Shown here: positions 51,068 through 60,420 of the stretch, in pieces
Numbering within the stretch: position 1 is the stretch's first letter
Layout of the letters: every line of letters begins with the position of its first letter
Origin: Cecembia calidifontis
GTDB taxonomy: Bacteria; Bacteroidota; Bacteroidia; Cytophagales; Cyclobacteriaceae
Direction: 5' to 3'
DNA length: 64,000 bases
Assembly: GCF_004216715.1 (NCBI RefSeq)
Contig: NZ_SGXG01000001.1
Location: 2,464,501-2,528,500 of the forward strand
Position numbers and translations under genes: made by a program
The notes under the pieces: model-generated
Databases searched by the model: none
What the model was told of the DNA's origin: nothing
What the model saw: the letters and a program-made list of their open reading frames with translations, nothing else

Positions 51068-52732
51068 CCTTAAATCCGCAGGGCGGATTTAAAAAAAGCC
51101 GAAAAAGTGGCTGAATTTATTCAATTCAGGCTTTTCCGGCTCGTTTTTTTTTCACTTATTTAGGTGTTACCACACATCCTTGATAAGCGGTATGAAAATT
51201 ACGAATTCGACAGAAAAAATCACACCTTTCGGAGGTTTTAATTTTGTTTTTAACTCTTTCAAAAATTCTGGTCTCCCAGAACTCATTGATAATCAATTGG
51301 GGGTTAGAGCCTTAAGGGGAGGGTTTTCATACAGTGACATTTTCGCCAATCATATGGCTATTTTCTTTAATGGTGGCGACTGTACTGAAGATATCAATGT
51401 TCACTTGAGAGACGCACTTGAACAGGTCCCTTCATTTTCAGTATGCAGTGCCGATACAATTCTGAGAGGTATCAAAGAGCTTGCTGTTGATACAGAACTC
51501 TTTATAAATCCGTCCAGTGGAGTAAGCCATGAATTTAATATCAATGGAAAACTCAACAGCTTGTTGTTAAAATCAGCTTGTAAGACCGGATTACTCAAGT
51601 CAGGTGTTGCTTACGACCTCGATTATGACAACACCGTCATTCCAACTGAAAAGTACGATTCAAAAAAGACATATAAACACGTCTATGGATATCAGCCAGG
51701 TGTAGCTTCCATAGCACATCCTGAATTTTCACAGGCCATTCCTGTGTACGTAGAGGGCAGAAATGGCAACAGTCAGGCCAAATATTTGCAGGCTGATACA
51801 CTTACACGCATGTTTGGGCAGCTTACCAATGAAAATATCCGTATCGGAAGGTTCAGAGCCGATTCAGCATCCTATCAGGAAGAAGTTCTCCGCACACTGG
51901 AAGCACATACCGAAAGCTTTTATATACGGGCAAACAGATGTGCCAAACTGGATAATATCCTTGGAAGTATAGCCCCTGAGAAGTGGCAGAAAATACGTTT
52001 GGGTGTACAGGAAATGGAAGTTACTGACCTATCCGACTACAAACCTTTCGGTAAAGACAGGTCTTACAGGCTGGTCATTACCAGAATCAGGCGTAAAGAC
52101 GGGCAGGCAGATGTGTTTAGTGGAGATGCATTTACTTACAGGGCTATTCTGACCAATGAACATACATCGTCCAATGAAGCTGTTGTAAGGTTTTATAACG
52201 CCCGGGGTGCAAGCGAACGCTTGTTTGATGTACTCAACAATGACTTTGGCTGGTCTAAGTTGCCCTGTTCGTTCCTTGCAGAGAATACCTCCTTTATGCT
52301 TATGACGGCTATGTATGCCAATTTTTACACCTATATCATTGGAGAGTATTCCAGAAAAGTTGATTGGCTTAAGCCTACCGACAGGCTCAAGAAGTTTATC
52401 TTCAGATTTATCACTGTTTCAGCCAAGTGGATAAGAACGGGAAGAAGAGAAGTGCTCAAACTGTTCACGAGTAAGGATTACAAGCCGATTTTGAACTAAA
52501 TTCAGATAAAAACCCCTCAGGAGCTCAAAAAATAAAGATTTACAGGGAAGAGGTATGCCTTTTCCATTAAAATTGAGGAAAAAAACCGTCCATTTTATCC
52601 TCAAACCTAAAATCCATTGTCTCAAAACTATGAACACTCTTCAATCAAAGGGAAGAAATTCCCGAACTAGACCAAAAATGAACACAAACAAGCAGATTCA
52701 AATCTCCAAACTAAAATCCTGCGGATTTTAGG
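51068..52732 (+). mobile_element. IS1380-family insertion sequence (1665 bp)
   Basis: Ends are CCTTAAATCCGCAGG (left) and, as reverse complement of the right, CCTAAAATCCGCAGG. A duplication TACTTC flanks it (51062-51067, 52733-52738); family duplications are usually 4-5 bp, so one base may be chance. The size is typical for IS1380. Near the left end a hairpin GCCGAAAAAG...CTTTTCCGGC (about 51097-51142) with a T-run may block read-in transcription. It interrupts the NlpE/META gene. Confidence 0.9.
51192..52499 (+). CDS. IS1380-family transposase
   Basis: 435-residue DDE transposase. The IS1380 start KITPFGGFNFVFNSF, the first Asp in GVAYDLDYDNTVIPTEKYD, the second Asp in RIGRFRADSASYQEEVL and the catalytic Glu in YNARGASERLFDVLNNDFGW are all present. 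No disruption, so likely functional. The ATG at 51192 is preferred over a TTG 12 bases upstream. Confidence 0.93.
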   Translation: MKITNSTEKITPFGGFNFVFNSFKNSGLPELIDNQLGVRALRGGFSYSDIFANHMAIFFNGGDCTEDINVHLRDALEQVPSFSVCSADTILRGIKELAVDTELFINPSSGVSHEFNINGKLNSLLLKSACKTGLLKSGVAYDLDYDNTVIPTEKYDSKKTYKHVYGYQPGVASIAHPEFSQAIPVYVEGRNGNSQAKYLQADTLTRMFGQLTNENIRIGRFRADSASYQEEVLRTLEAHTESFYIRANRCAKLDNILGSIAPEKWQKIRLGVQEMEVTDLSDYKPFGKDRSYRLVITRIRRKDGQADVFSGDAFTYRAILTNEHTSSNEAVVRFYNARGASERLFDVLNNDFGWSKLPCSFLAENTSFMLMTAMYANFYTYIIGEYSRKVDWLKPTDRLKKFIFRFITVSAKWIRTGRREVLKLFTSKDYKPILN

Positions 52733-53452
52733 TACTTCCATAAAGGCTTTTTCGGTCTCCATGTCCGGACAAGCCATTAATGTACTTCCTGCCTGGCCAA
52801 ATTTAATCCTATCTCCTTCCAATAATTCATACTGACCAAAGAAATTATTGCAGGTGTTTTTGCCCGAAAACATGCCTGTTTCCATATCAAACTCAATAAA
52901 GCCTTCTCCTTTTCCTTCTTTTTTATCAATGGGTTTTCCCATTAGCTCTATCAAAACCCATTTTTTGTTCTCCAGTCTGGGGTCTGTAAGGTTTTTGTTC
53001 AATCGGTACATTTCGGCCAGTTCACCCGTAATAAGGTTACCTTCCTGATCCAGATGAAAAAGTACATTTTCACCCACTTGGTACATTTGGTTTCTACCGG
53101 CTTCTCCCATCAAGGTGACTTTGCTGCCCTGATCATTCCATTGGAATTGACCTTCATCAAAAAAAGAGTTTTCTTCTTTCCCCAAATATTTGAGTGATCT
53201 TTTGAATGTCCCATCCCTTTTGAGTGTGATGGTCGTTTCGATGCCTTCACAATCGGCGCAGGGGGTTGTACCTTTGTAAACCCCATACCAATCCAGACTG
53301 TTTCGGCTATTGTGCGCCATGTCCGGAACTGTTAAGCTTGCTGGTTCAGACATTTCTGAAGATTCAGCTTTTTCTTTCTTGCCTCCGCAAGCCACTATTC
53401 CTCCCAATAGAAGGAGTACAAATAGATAATGTGTACTTGAAAAAGTTTTCAT
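52733..53452 (-). pseudogene. NlpE/META-domain lipoprotein, 5' part, interrupted by IS1380
   Basis: 240 codons from the ATG to the insertion. Lipoprotein signal with lipobox (LLLGGIVACG), then an NlpE N-terminal domain with its CxxC (GTTPCADCEGIETTITL) and a META domain (LENKKWVLIELMGKP, SGKNTCNNFFGQYELL, STLMACPDMETEKAFMEV). NlpE-type proteins sense envelope and copper stress. The open frame runs into the IS1380 end and adds 21 foreign residues. Joined with the remnant at 50960-51067 the intact protein would have 273 residues. The loss affects only the last META strand, so a partly folded product may still be made. Confidence 0.88.
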
Positions 53453-53570
53453 AAAACAGATGGTTGGTTGATGTGTGAGATTTGTATTTTTTCGCTAACT
53501 ATTTGATAGTGAATTTAACCAAATTTTTTGAATTCAGAAATTTGCCTTTCAAAACCCGGCTTGGCTTTGC

Positions 53571-55244
53571 CTAAAATAAGCCTGTAATGTTCCCATCAGC
53601 ATCAATGTCAATGTTTTCAGCAGCAGGCTTAGAAGGCAAGCCAGGCATTCTCATGATGGTCCCTGCTATAGGAATAATAAACCCTGCCCCTGCAGCAATA
53701 TCGAACTCTCTGATTTTTATAGTAAACCCTGAAGGTCTGTTGATCAGATTGGGATCATCTGATAAGGAATATTGGGTTTTGGCAATACAAACAGGAAGCT
53801 TGTCCAGACCTATTTTTCTAAAAAGTTTAAGCTGCTGTTTGGCTTTGACAGAATACTCGACATCAGCAGCACCATATATTTTTCTGGCCACTGTTTCGAT
53901 TTTTTGTTCAATGCCCCAATCAAAATCATAAAGTGGGGTAAAATTACTTTTCCCTGATTCTGCTGCCTCTTTTACTGTTTCAGCCAGTTCAATTGCTCCT
54001 TCGCCGCCTCGTTCCCAGGCATCACAAAGTGCTGCTTTTACCCTTAAACCTTGGCAGAATTTTCGGACCTCCTCAATTTCTTCCCCGGAGTCAGTAGCAA
54101 AACGGTTGATGGCAATGACCGGGACCAACATGAAGTGCTTCATGTTTTCGATGTGCTTTTCCAGATTGGGCAATCCGGCACGGACAGCTTCCGGATTTGG
54201 GATTTTCAAATCGTCAAAAGGTATCCCTGCATGACTTTTCAATGCCCTGATGGTAGCCACGATCACCACCGCATTGGGTTTGAGTTTTCCGTATTGACAT
54301 TTCAGATCCAGAAATTTTTCTCCTCCCAGGTCTGAGGCAAAGCCTGCTTCCGTGACCACATAATCTGCAAGAGAAAGCCCCATTTTGGTTGCAATTATGG
54401 AATTGGAGCCTTGGGCGATATTGGCAAAGGGACCGCCATGAATAATGGCAGGGTTTCCTTCTATGGTTTGGACTAAATTGGGCATAATGGTGTGTTTCAG
54501 CAACGCAGCCATCGCACCCTGTGCTTTTAATTGATGGGCCCTTACCGGTTCATCCTGATAAGTGAATCCGACGATAATATTTCCCAGTTTTTCTTTCAGG
54601 TCCATCAGGTCCTTGGAGAGGCAAAGTGCAGCCATTACCTCTGAGGCTGCAGTGATATCAAAACCTGATTCCCGCGGGACACCCTGCGCTGAACCGCCCA
54701 ATCCAATCACCACATCCCTCAGTGCCCTTTCGTTCATGTCCATGACCCGTTTCCATACAATCTTCCTGGGGTCAATGTTGAGGGTGTTTTTCTGGTTATG
54801 GATATGGTTGTCCAAAAGGGCTGCCAGTAAATTATGGGCCTTTTCTATCGCCGCAAAATCCCCTGTGAAGTGGAGGTTGATGGATTCCATAGGTAGTACT
54901 TGGGCATAGCCCCCACCGGCAGCGCCACCTTTCATTCCGAAAACAGGCCCTAGAGAGGGTTCTCTTATTACAACGGCTGTTTTGACGCCGATTTTATTTA
55001 AACCTTCGGCCAGCCCTATGCTTGCTGTGGTTTTGCCTTCCCCAGCTTTGGTAGGAGTTATGGCAGTGACCAAGATGAGTTTCTTACCTTTGATTTTTTC
55101 TTCATTTATCAGTTTCAGCGGAAGCTTGGCCACATATTTTCCATAGGGTCTAATATCTTCTTCAGGTATGCCAAGTTTTTCGGCTATTTGGACTATGGGG
55201 CGCATTTTGGAGGCCCTGGCAATTTCTTGATCGCTTAGGTGCAT
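53571..55244 (-). CDS. fhs: Formate--tetrahydrofolate ligase
   Basis: 557-residue cytosolic enzyme that makes 10-formyl-THF from formate, ATP and THF. The P-loop-like ITPTKAGEGKTTASIGL, the GGAAGGGYAQVLPMESINLHF block and RGGEGAIELAETV are characteristic. All domains are present. It supplies one-carbon units together with FolD at 10 kb. It is monocistronic between the broken META gene and the xylanase gene. Confidence 0.96.
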   Translation of the reverse strand: MHLSDQEIARASKMRPIVQIAEKLGIPEEDIRPYGKYVAKLPLKLINEEKIKGKKLILVTAITPTKAGEGKTTASIGLAEGLNKIGVKTAVVIREPSLGPVFGMKGGAAGGGYAQVLPMESINLHFTGDFAAIEKAHNLLAALLDNHIHNQKNTLNIDPRKIVWKRVMDMNERALRDVVIGLGGSAQGVPRESGFDITAASEVMAALCLSKDLMDLKEKLGNIIVGFTYQDEPVRAHQLKAQGAMAALLKHTIMPNLVQTIEGNPAIIHGGPFANIAQGSNSIIATKMGLSLADYVVTEAGFASDLGGEKFLDLKCQYGKLKPNAVVIVATIRALKSHAGIPFDDLKIPNPEAVRAGLPNLEKHIENMKHFMLVPVIAINRFATDSGEEIEEVRKFCQGLRVKAALCDAWERGGEGAIELAETVKEAAESGKSNFTPLYDFDWGIEQKIETVARKIYGAADVEYSVKAKQQLKLFRKIGLDKLPVCIAKTQYSLSDDPNLINRPSGFTIKIREFDIAAGAGFIIPIAGTIMRMPGLPSKPAAENIDIDADGNITGLF

Positions 55245-55353
55245 GGGTTAAAATATTTGGGTTTTGCTAAAATAGAAAAGTCTGTCTACCTAAAACCTGA
55301 CTTTTGACAGGGTTTTGGATGATTATGATTTTTTTAAAAAATCGTGGAGGGTA

Positions 55354-56478
55354 TTAATTGTAAACTTGAATTGAAATGGCCTTGAATACCTCCATTTTCT
55401 CCTTGTAATTCCTGTCCAAAAGTAATGGGTAATTGGTGCGTCCGCGCACAGGCCAATTGTTCAGCCAGGAAGCTCCATCATGTAATCCCCAAAGTGTAAC
55501 CCTTTCAATTTTATCTCGGTGTTTGTAGAAAACTGAAAAAATCTCTGCATACCTTTTGGCGAATTTTTCCGCAACATCTTCAGGCAAACCCTCTTTGTAA
55601 GGGTTGAATTTTTCATCCAAAGCATAATTTTTATTCAGGTCGGCTCCCTCGCTTGCCCTGGGTCTGGGAAGTACATCCACATCCATTTCTGTTACCATCA
55701 CTTTAAAACCGGCATTTGATATCGCAATGATGGAAGCCTCAATCATTTCTACCGGAGGCGAGTCCAGCATATAATGCCCCTGCATGCCGATTCCATCGAC
55801 CCTCAACCCCTTTTCTCTTAATTCTTTGGCCAAGGCAATCGCTGCCTCTCTTTTTTCCGGTTTCCATAAGTTGTAATCATTGTAATACAATTCTGCCTCC
55901 GGATCCATAGCATGGGCTTTTTGAAATGCGTGGAAAATGAAATCCTTTCCGGTAATCTGATACCATTCCGACTCCCTGTAAGTCCCATCATCCTCAAAAA
56001 CTTCATTGACTACATCCCAGCCATGTACCTGTCCTTTGTAACGTCCGACCAAGGTTCCAATGTGGTTTTCCAATCTTTCCAATAATCCCGCTTTGCTCAG
56101 CATTTCTCCCTGTGTATTTTGATACACCCATTTGGGCGTTTGCTGGTGCCAAACCAAAGTATGACCAATAATAAACGCATTCAATTTTTTTCCAAGCTGG
56201 ACAAAATGGTCTGCGGATACAAAGTTGTACCTGTCGGGTTCTGGATGAATAGGTCCCCATTTCATCATATTTTCAGAAGTGATGCTGTTGAAATGCTTTT
56301 CCAATAAGGGTAAAGCTTGCTGTTCTTCCCCGGAGGCTTGTCTGTAGCTGATGGCAGTACCAATATAAAATGCATCTTTGAACATGTCCTTTAACACTAG
56401 TTCGTTTTCTTGGCTGGATACAGGTCGGCTTATGAAAATGCCTGCAAGGATTACGAAGAATTTGAATGAGGCCTTCAT
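55354..56478 (-). CDS. Exported GH10 endo-1,4-beta-xylanase
   Basis: 374 residues with a signal peptide (MKASFKFFVILAGIFISRPVSS). GH10 (beta/alpha)8-barrel with the acid/base Glu in GWDVVNEVFED and the nucleophile Glu in VMVTEMDVDVL; IGHTLVWHQQTPKW and SENMMKWGPIHPEP are further family blocks. It cuts the xylan backbone. No carbohydrate-binding module. Begins one base after the stop of the GH67 gene, so both are one transcript. The longer frame from 56496 would overlap GH67 and lacks a signal-like start. Confidence 0.94.
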   Translation of the reverse strand: MKASFKFFVILAGIFISRPVSSQENELVLKDMFKDAFYIGTAISYRQASGEEQQALPLLEKHFNSITSENMMKWGPIHPEPDRYNFVSADHFVQLGKKLNAFIIGHTLVWHQQTPKWVYQNTQGEMLSKAGLLERLENHIGTLVGRYKGQVHGWDVVNEVFEDDGTYRESEWYQITGKDFIFHAFQKAHAMDPEAELYYNDYNLWKPEKREAAIALAKELREKGLRVDGIGMQGHYMLDSPPVEMIEASIIAISNAGFKVMVTEMDVDVLPRPRASEGADLNKNYALDEKFNPYKEGLPEDVAEKFAKRYAEIFSVFYKHRDKIERVTLWGLHDGASWLNNWPVRGRTNYPLLLDRNYKEKMEVFKAISIQVYN

Positions 56479-56479
56479 A

Positions 56480-58621
56480 TTATATTCCCGGGACAAAGTT
56501 TCTTTTGAAATTTAAATAATAGGTCAGATCGTGCTTTGGAGCTTCAACCCCTGCCGGGAGTGGCATTTTGGAATATTGACCAAAATACAAAAGGCAAGCA
56601 TCTCTCCACCATTCAGCCTCATTTACCTGGATGTTGAGAAATGAAGCAATATGACTGAACCTTTCAGGGTCAATACTGCCTTCTAATTTACTCCATTCCT
56701 TTTGCATCCATCGGGCGCCTTCCACTCCTTTTTGATAGCGAAGGGCCATTTCATTCCAAAGGGTGTTTCCAGTAGAAAGTTTTTTATCCCATGGCACCCG
56801 GTGAAACCAAAGCAAAAACTCCAAGGGGATGCTTTCCGCATCGCCCCATGTTTCTTTCCACTCAGGAGCATATTGCGCCAAAGCATTGCTGCCCTTCTCA
56901 GTGCGGTCAAAGCCAATGCTGTCGCTGTTGGCTTTATGATAATAGGTAGCAGTCCAGTCATCCCGACCTCCTCCTGTTACCCATGGACCAGGTCCCCAGT
57001 GGTGGCTTCGGGCCATGATGTGGTGCAAACCCAACGGGGTCATGTAGTTGACTAAAATTTCATAGGAGTTCATCATGATCCCTTTTATCGTTTTGATCAC
57101 TTCCGTATCATTGCTAAAAGTCATTCTGATCCAGTCCTCCCCAATGTTATCAATATTTTGTTCTGGATTCCATGCAAGTTGGCCAAATGCAAACCAGTCT
57201 GCCTGTGCCGTATGATGTCCTGTCCAATTCCTGTCCGTTCCAATGTTGGATACTCCAGCTATGCCTGTCAACTTATAATTATGAAGGCTTCCATCCACCA
57301 CCTTGCTGACCGGGCTTCCTGGCCCTTTGGCATAGGTATCGGATTTTAATACCTCTTCCCACATTGTGGCCAGATTTACCCAGTGGGTATCCTGTCCCAG
57401 GTACTCTTTAGTGATCTGAAATTCCATCATCAAAGGTGTTTCAGGCATAGCCCCAAAAAGCGGATGAAAAGGCTCTCTGGGTTGAAAATCCAAGGGCCCG
57501 TTTTTTACCTGTACAATGACATTATCCCTGAATTTTCCATCCAATGGCTTGAACTCGTCATAGGCCTGTCTAATTCTGTCTGTGGGGGTATGTTCATTAT
57601 AAACAAAAGCACGCCACATGACAATGCCGCCAAAAGGTTTGACCGCATCTGCCAGCATATTGGCGCCATCGGCTTGGGTCCTCCCATAATTGTGAGGGCC
57701 CGGCTGTCCTTCTGAGTCGGCTTTGACCAAAAAACCGCCAAAATCTGGTATATAGTTATAAATTTCTTTGGTTTTATCTTTCCACCACTGTTGTACCTTC
57801 GGGTCAAGCGGATCTGCGGTCGGCAGATTGTCTAAGACCATGGGGGCATTGAACCTTGCGGTGAGATAGACTTTTATACCATAAGGTCTAAAAGCATCTG
57901 CTAAGGCAGCAGCTTTTTCCAAATATTCTGGTGTCAAAACCAAAGCATTGGCATTTACATTGGTTATTGAGGTGCCATTGATGCCGATGGAGGCATTGGC
58001 CCTGGCATAATCAATGTACTGTTGGTCAATGTGCTGAGGAAGCCTGTGCCAGTTCCAGATGCTGAATCCCGCAAAACCTCTTTCTACAGTCCGGTTAAGG
58101 TTATCCCAGTGATTCAATAGTCTTTTCTGGATTTTCGGATTACTGATTTCGTGCAAATCTTCCAGCTTTTGCCTGGTCTGGATTTTTTTTAATAAAGCAA
58201 AAGTTCCATAAAGCAATCCAATATCAGTTTTGGAACTGACGATTAGTTTGCCTTTCAAATAATGCAATAAATACCCCTCATCATTGAGGGATTGGGCATG
58301 ATCTGTTATTGTTTCCCGGATTTCTTTGGGCAAATCTCCGAATTTTGCGATCCATAATAAACCCGACCCCACACTCGTTCGGGAAATATTCCCCGGATTT
58401 TTGTCAAAAAAACCTGAATAGGCTAGTTCCAATTCTTTTTGGATGACGTCATGCGTGGGGGATTTCCCCAGAAGAACAGTATTGTCCAAGTAATCTCCAT
58501 AGTATTCTGTAATTGCCTTATTTTCAAAAGGTAAATATTGGAGCCATAATTTGTATCCGTCATTTGCAAAAACAAAAACAGGAAGCAACAAAAGGATGTA
58601 AATCAGGAAAAGTTTTTTCAT
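56480..58621 (-). CDS. Exported GH67 alpha-glucuronidase
   Basis: 713 residues with a signal peptide (MKKLFLIYILLLLPVFVFA). Removes 4-O-methyl-glucuronic acid from the ends of xylo-oligosaccharides released by GH10 enzymes. The family's GFAGFSIWNWHRLPQHID, YLTARFNAPM, FLVKADSEGQPGP and HHIMARSHHWGPGPWV blocks are present, the last including the acidic catalytic surroundings. The frame is open 45 bases further upstream, but the signal peptide sets the start at 58621. It pairs with the xylanase gene and diverges from the symporter gene. Confidence 0.94.
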   Translation of the reverse strand: MKKLFLIYILLLLPVFVFANDGYKLWLQYLPFENKAITEYYGDYLDNTVLLGKSPTHDVIQKELELAYSGFFDKNPGNISRTSVGSGLLWIAKFGDLPKEIRETITDHAQSLNDEGYLLHYLKGKLIVSSKTDIGLLYGTFALLKKIQTRQKLEDLHEISNPKIQKRLLNHWDNLNRTVERGFAGFSIWNWHRLPQHIDQQYIDYARANASIGINGTSITNVNANALVLTPEYLEKAAALADAFRPYGIKVYLTARFNAPMVLDNLPTADPLDPKVQQWWKDKTKEIYNYIPDFGGFLVKADSEGQPGPHNYGRTQADGANMLADAVKPFGGIVMWRAFVYNEHTPTDRIRQAYDEFKPLDGKFRDNVIVQVKNGPLDFQPREPFHPLFGAMPETPLMMEFQITKEYLGQDTHWVNLATMWEEVLKSDTYAKGPGSPVSKVVDGSLHNYKLTGIAGVSNIGTDRNWTGHHTAQADWFAFGQLAWNPEQNIDNIGEDWIRMTFSNDTEVIKTIKGIMMNSYEILVNYMTPLGLHHIMARSHHWGPGPWVTGGGRDDWTATYYHKANSDSIGFDRTEKGSNALAQYAPEWKETWGDAESIPLEFLLWFHRVPWDKKLSTGNTLWNEMALRYQKGVEGARWMQKEWSKLEGSIDPERFSHIASFLNIQVNEAEWWRDACLLYFGQYSKMPLPAGVEAPKHDLTYYLNFKRNFVPGI

Positions 58622-58773
58622 TGGTATTTTTGGTTTCAACAGGTTGCCATAAATATACAAAAACACTTAGCAGATTGATTGAAAACATTATATTTGGAGA
58701 TATTTCTATTTAAAAATGAAGTAGAATCCAAATAATAGTTTCGAACTCAAACCTTTACAATAAACCATAACTT

Positions 58774-60417
58774 ATGCTATTAGAACCACTTGACCTCATT
58801 GTCTTTATCGGCTATGGTTGTCTCATTATTGGACTTGGCTTGTTTGTTTCCAGGGAGAAGAAAGGCCATGTCAAAGATTCCAAAGATTATTTTTTAGCAT
58901 CCAAGGCGCTTCCATGGTGGGCTGTGGGGGCATCACTGATTGCTTCCAATATTTCAGCTGAGCAGTTTATCGGGATGTCGGGATCAGGATTTGCGTTAGG
59001 ACTGGCCATTGCGACTTATGAATGGATGGCAGCTGCCACACTTTTGGTTGTTGCTATATTTTTCCTGCCGGTTTATATCAAAAAAGGTATTTATACCATG
59101 CCCGGATTTTTGCTGGACAGGTATGATGCCAGGGTAAGGACTACTATGGCAGTTTTTTGGATTTTATTGTATGTCTTGGTCAACCTCACTTCTGTACTTT
59201 ATCTAGGTGCATTAAGCTTGAATACGATTTTGGATGTCCCCATGACTTATGGGATTATCGGCTTGGCTATGTTTGCCATGGTCTATTCCATATATGGAGG
59301 TTTAAAAGCAGTAGCTTGGACAGATGTAGTACAGGTGTTTTTCCTTGTCGCAGGTGGTTTGGCAACCACCTATTTGGCTTTGAACATTGTAGGAGATGGA
59401 AATGCCTGGGAGGGATTAGGCCTTTTGAGAAAGGAAGTACCTGGCCATTTTTCCATGATTTTGGATAAGGGAGAAATGATGATTTCGGACGGAAAAGGAG
59501 GAGTCGAAGATGCTTATTCTCTGCTTCCGGGTTTAAGTGTCCTGGTAGGAGGGATGTGGATTGTGAACCTGAGTTATTGGGGCTTCAATCAATACATCAC
59601 CCAGAGGGCATTGGCTGCCAAGGATCTCAATGAAGCCCAATTAGGAGTGATATTTGCTGGATTTTTGAAATTATTGATGCCGTTGATCGTGGTGATTCCC
59701 GGAATTGCTGCTTTGGTAATTGTCAATAAAGGTGGTGATGGATCATTTATACAGTCCATGACAGATCCGGTTTCCGGATTGATCAAGTCGGATAGGGCAT
59801 ATCCCACTTTGCTTCAACTATTGCCCGCCGGATTAAAAGGATTGGCATTTGCAGCTTTGACAGCCGCTATCGTTTCTTCATTGGCATCCATGGCTAACAG
59901 TACTTCGACAATTTTCACGATGGATATCTATAAGCAGTATATTGATAAAGATGCCACAGAAGTGAAGCAGGTTCGGGTAGGAAGGATTGCAGCATTTGTA
60001 GCGTTTTTGGTGGCTGCTTTAGTGGCCCCTGCATTGGGTACTTTGGATCAGGCTTTCCAGTTTATTCAGGAATATACTGGTTTTGTTTCTCCTGGTGTAT
60101 TTGCCATATTCTTCTTTGGGGTGTTCTGGAAAAAGACCACTTCCAATGCTGCATTGACCGCAGCTGTGCTTACGATTCCTCTGTCCACGGTGCTCAAATT
60201 TGGCATGCCTGATCTTCCCTTTCTTGACAGAATGGGAGTAGTATTTTTGATTATTGCAGCCTTAATCGTTGCAATCAGCTTGTTTGAAGGAAAAGGCAAA
60301 GATCATCCTAAGAGCATTGAAATCAATAAAGAGCTATTCAAAACAAGCATGACTTTTAAGATAGGCGCTATTGTCATTGCCGCCATCATTGCAGTTTTAT
60401 ACATTATATTTTGGTAA
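58774..60417 (+). CDS. Sodium/sugar symporter, SSS family
   Basis: 547-residue inner-membrane transporter with about 14 hydrophobic helices. The SSS motifs are seen in WAVGASLIASNISAEQFIGM, the sugar-transporter-like SIYGGLKAVAWTDVVQ and LAALTAAIVSSLASMANSTS (sodium site). Being in one operon with xylulokinase (3-base gap) and next to xylan-degrading genes, xylose is the most likely substrate (inference); glucose or galactose are alternatives. A TAGTTTCG (58736-58743) differs by one base from the -7 consensus. Confidence 0.88.
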   Translation: MLLEPLDLIVFIGYGCLIIGLGLFVSREKKGHVKDSKDYFLASKALPWWAVGASLIASNISAEQFIGMSGSGFALGLAIATYEWMAAATLLVVAIFFLPVYIKKGIYTMPGFLLDRYDARVRTTMAVFWILLYVLVNLTSVLYLGALSLNTILDVPMTYGIIGLAMFAMVYSIYGGLKAVAWTDVVQVFFLVAGGLATTYLALNIVGDGNAWEGLGLLRKEVPGHFSMILDKGEMMISDGKGGVEDAYSLLPGLSVLVGGMWIVNLSYWGFNQYITQRALAAKDLNEAQLGVIFAGFLKLLMPLIVVIPGIAALVIVNKGGDGSFIQSMTDPVSGLIKSDRAYPTLLQLLPAGLKGLAFAALTAAIVSSLASMANSTSTIFTMDIYKQYIDKDATEVKQVRVGRIAAFVAFLVAALVAPALGTLDQAFQFIQEYTGFVSPGVFAIFFFGVFWKKTTSNAALTAAVLTIPLSTVLKFGMPDLPFLDRMGVVFLIIAALIVAISLFEGKGKDHPKSIEINKELFKTSMTFKIGAIVIAAIIAVLYIIFW

Positions 60418-60420
60418 GAG

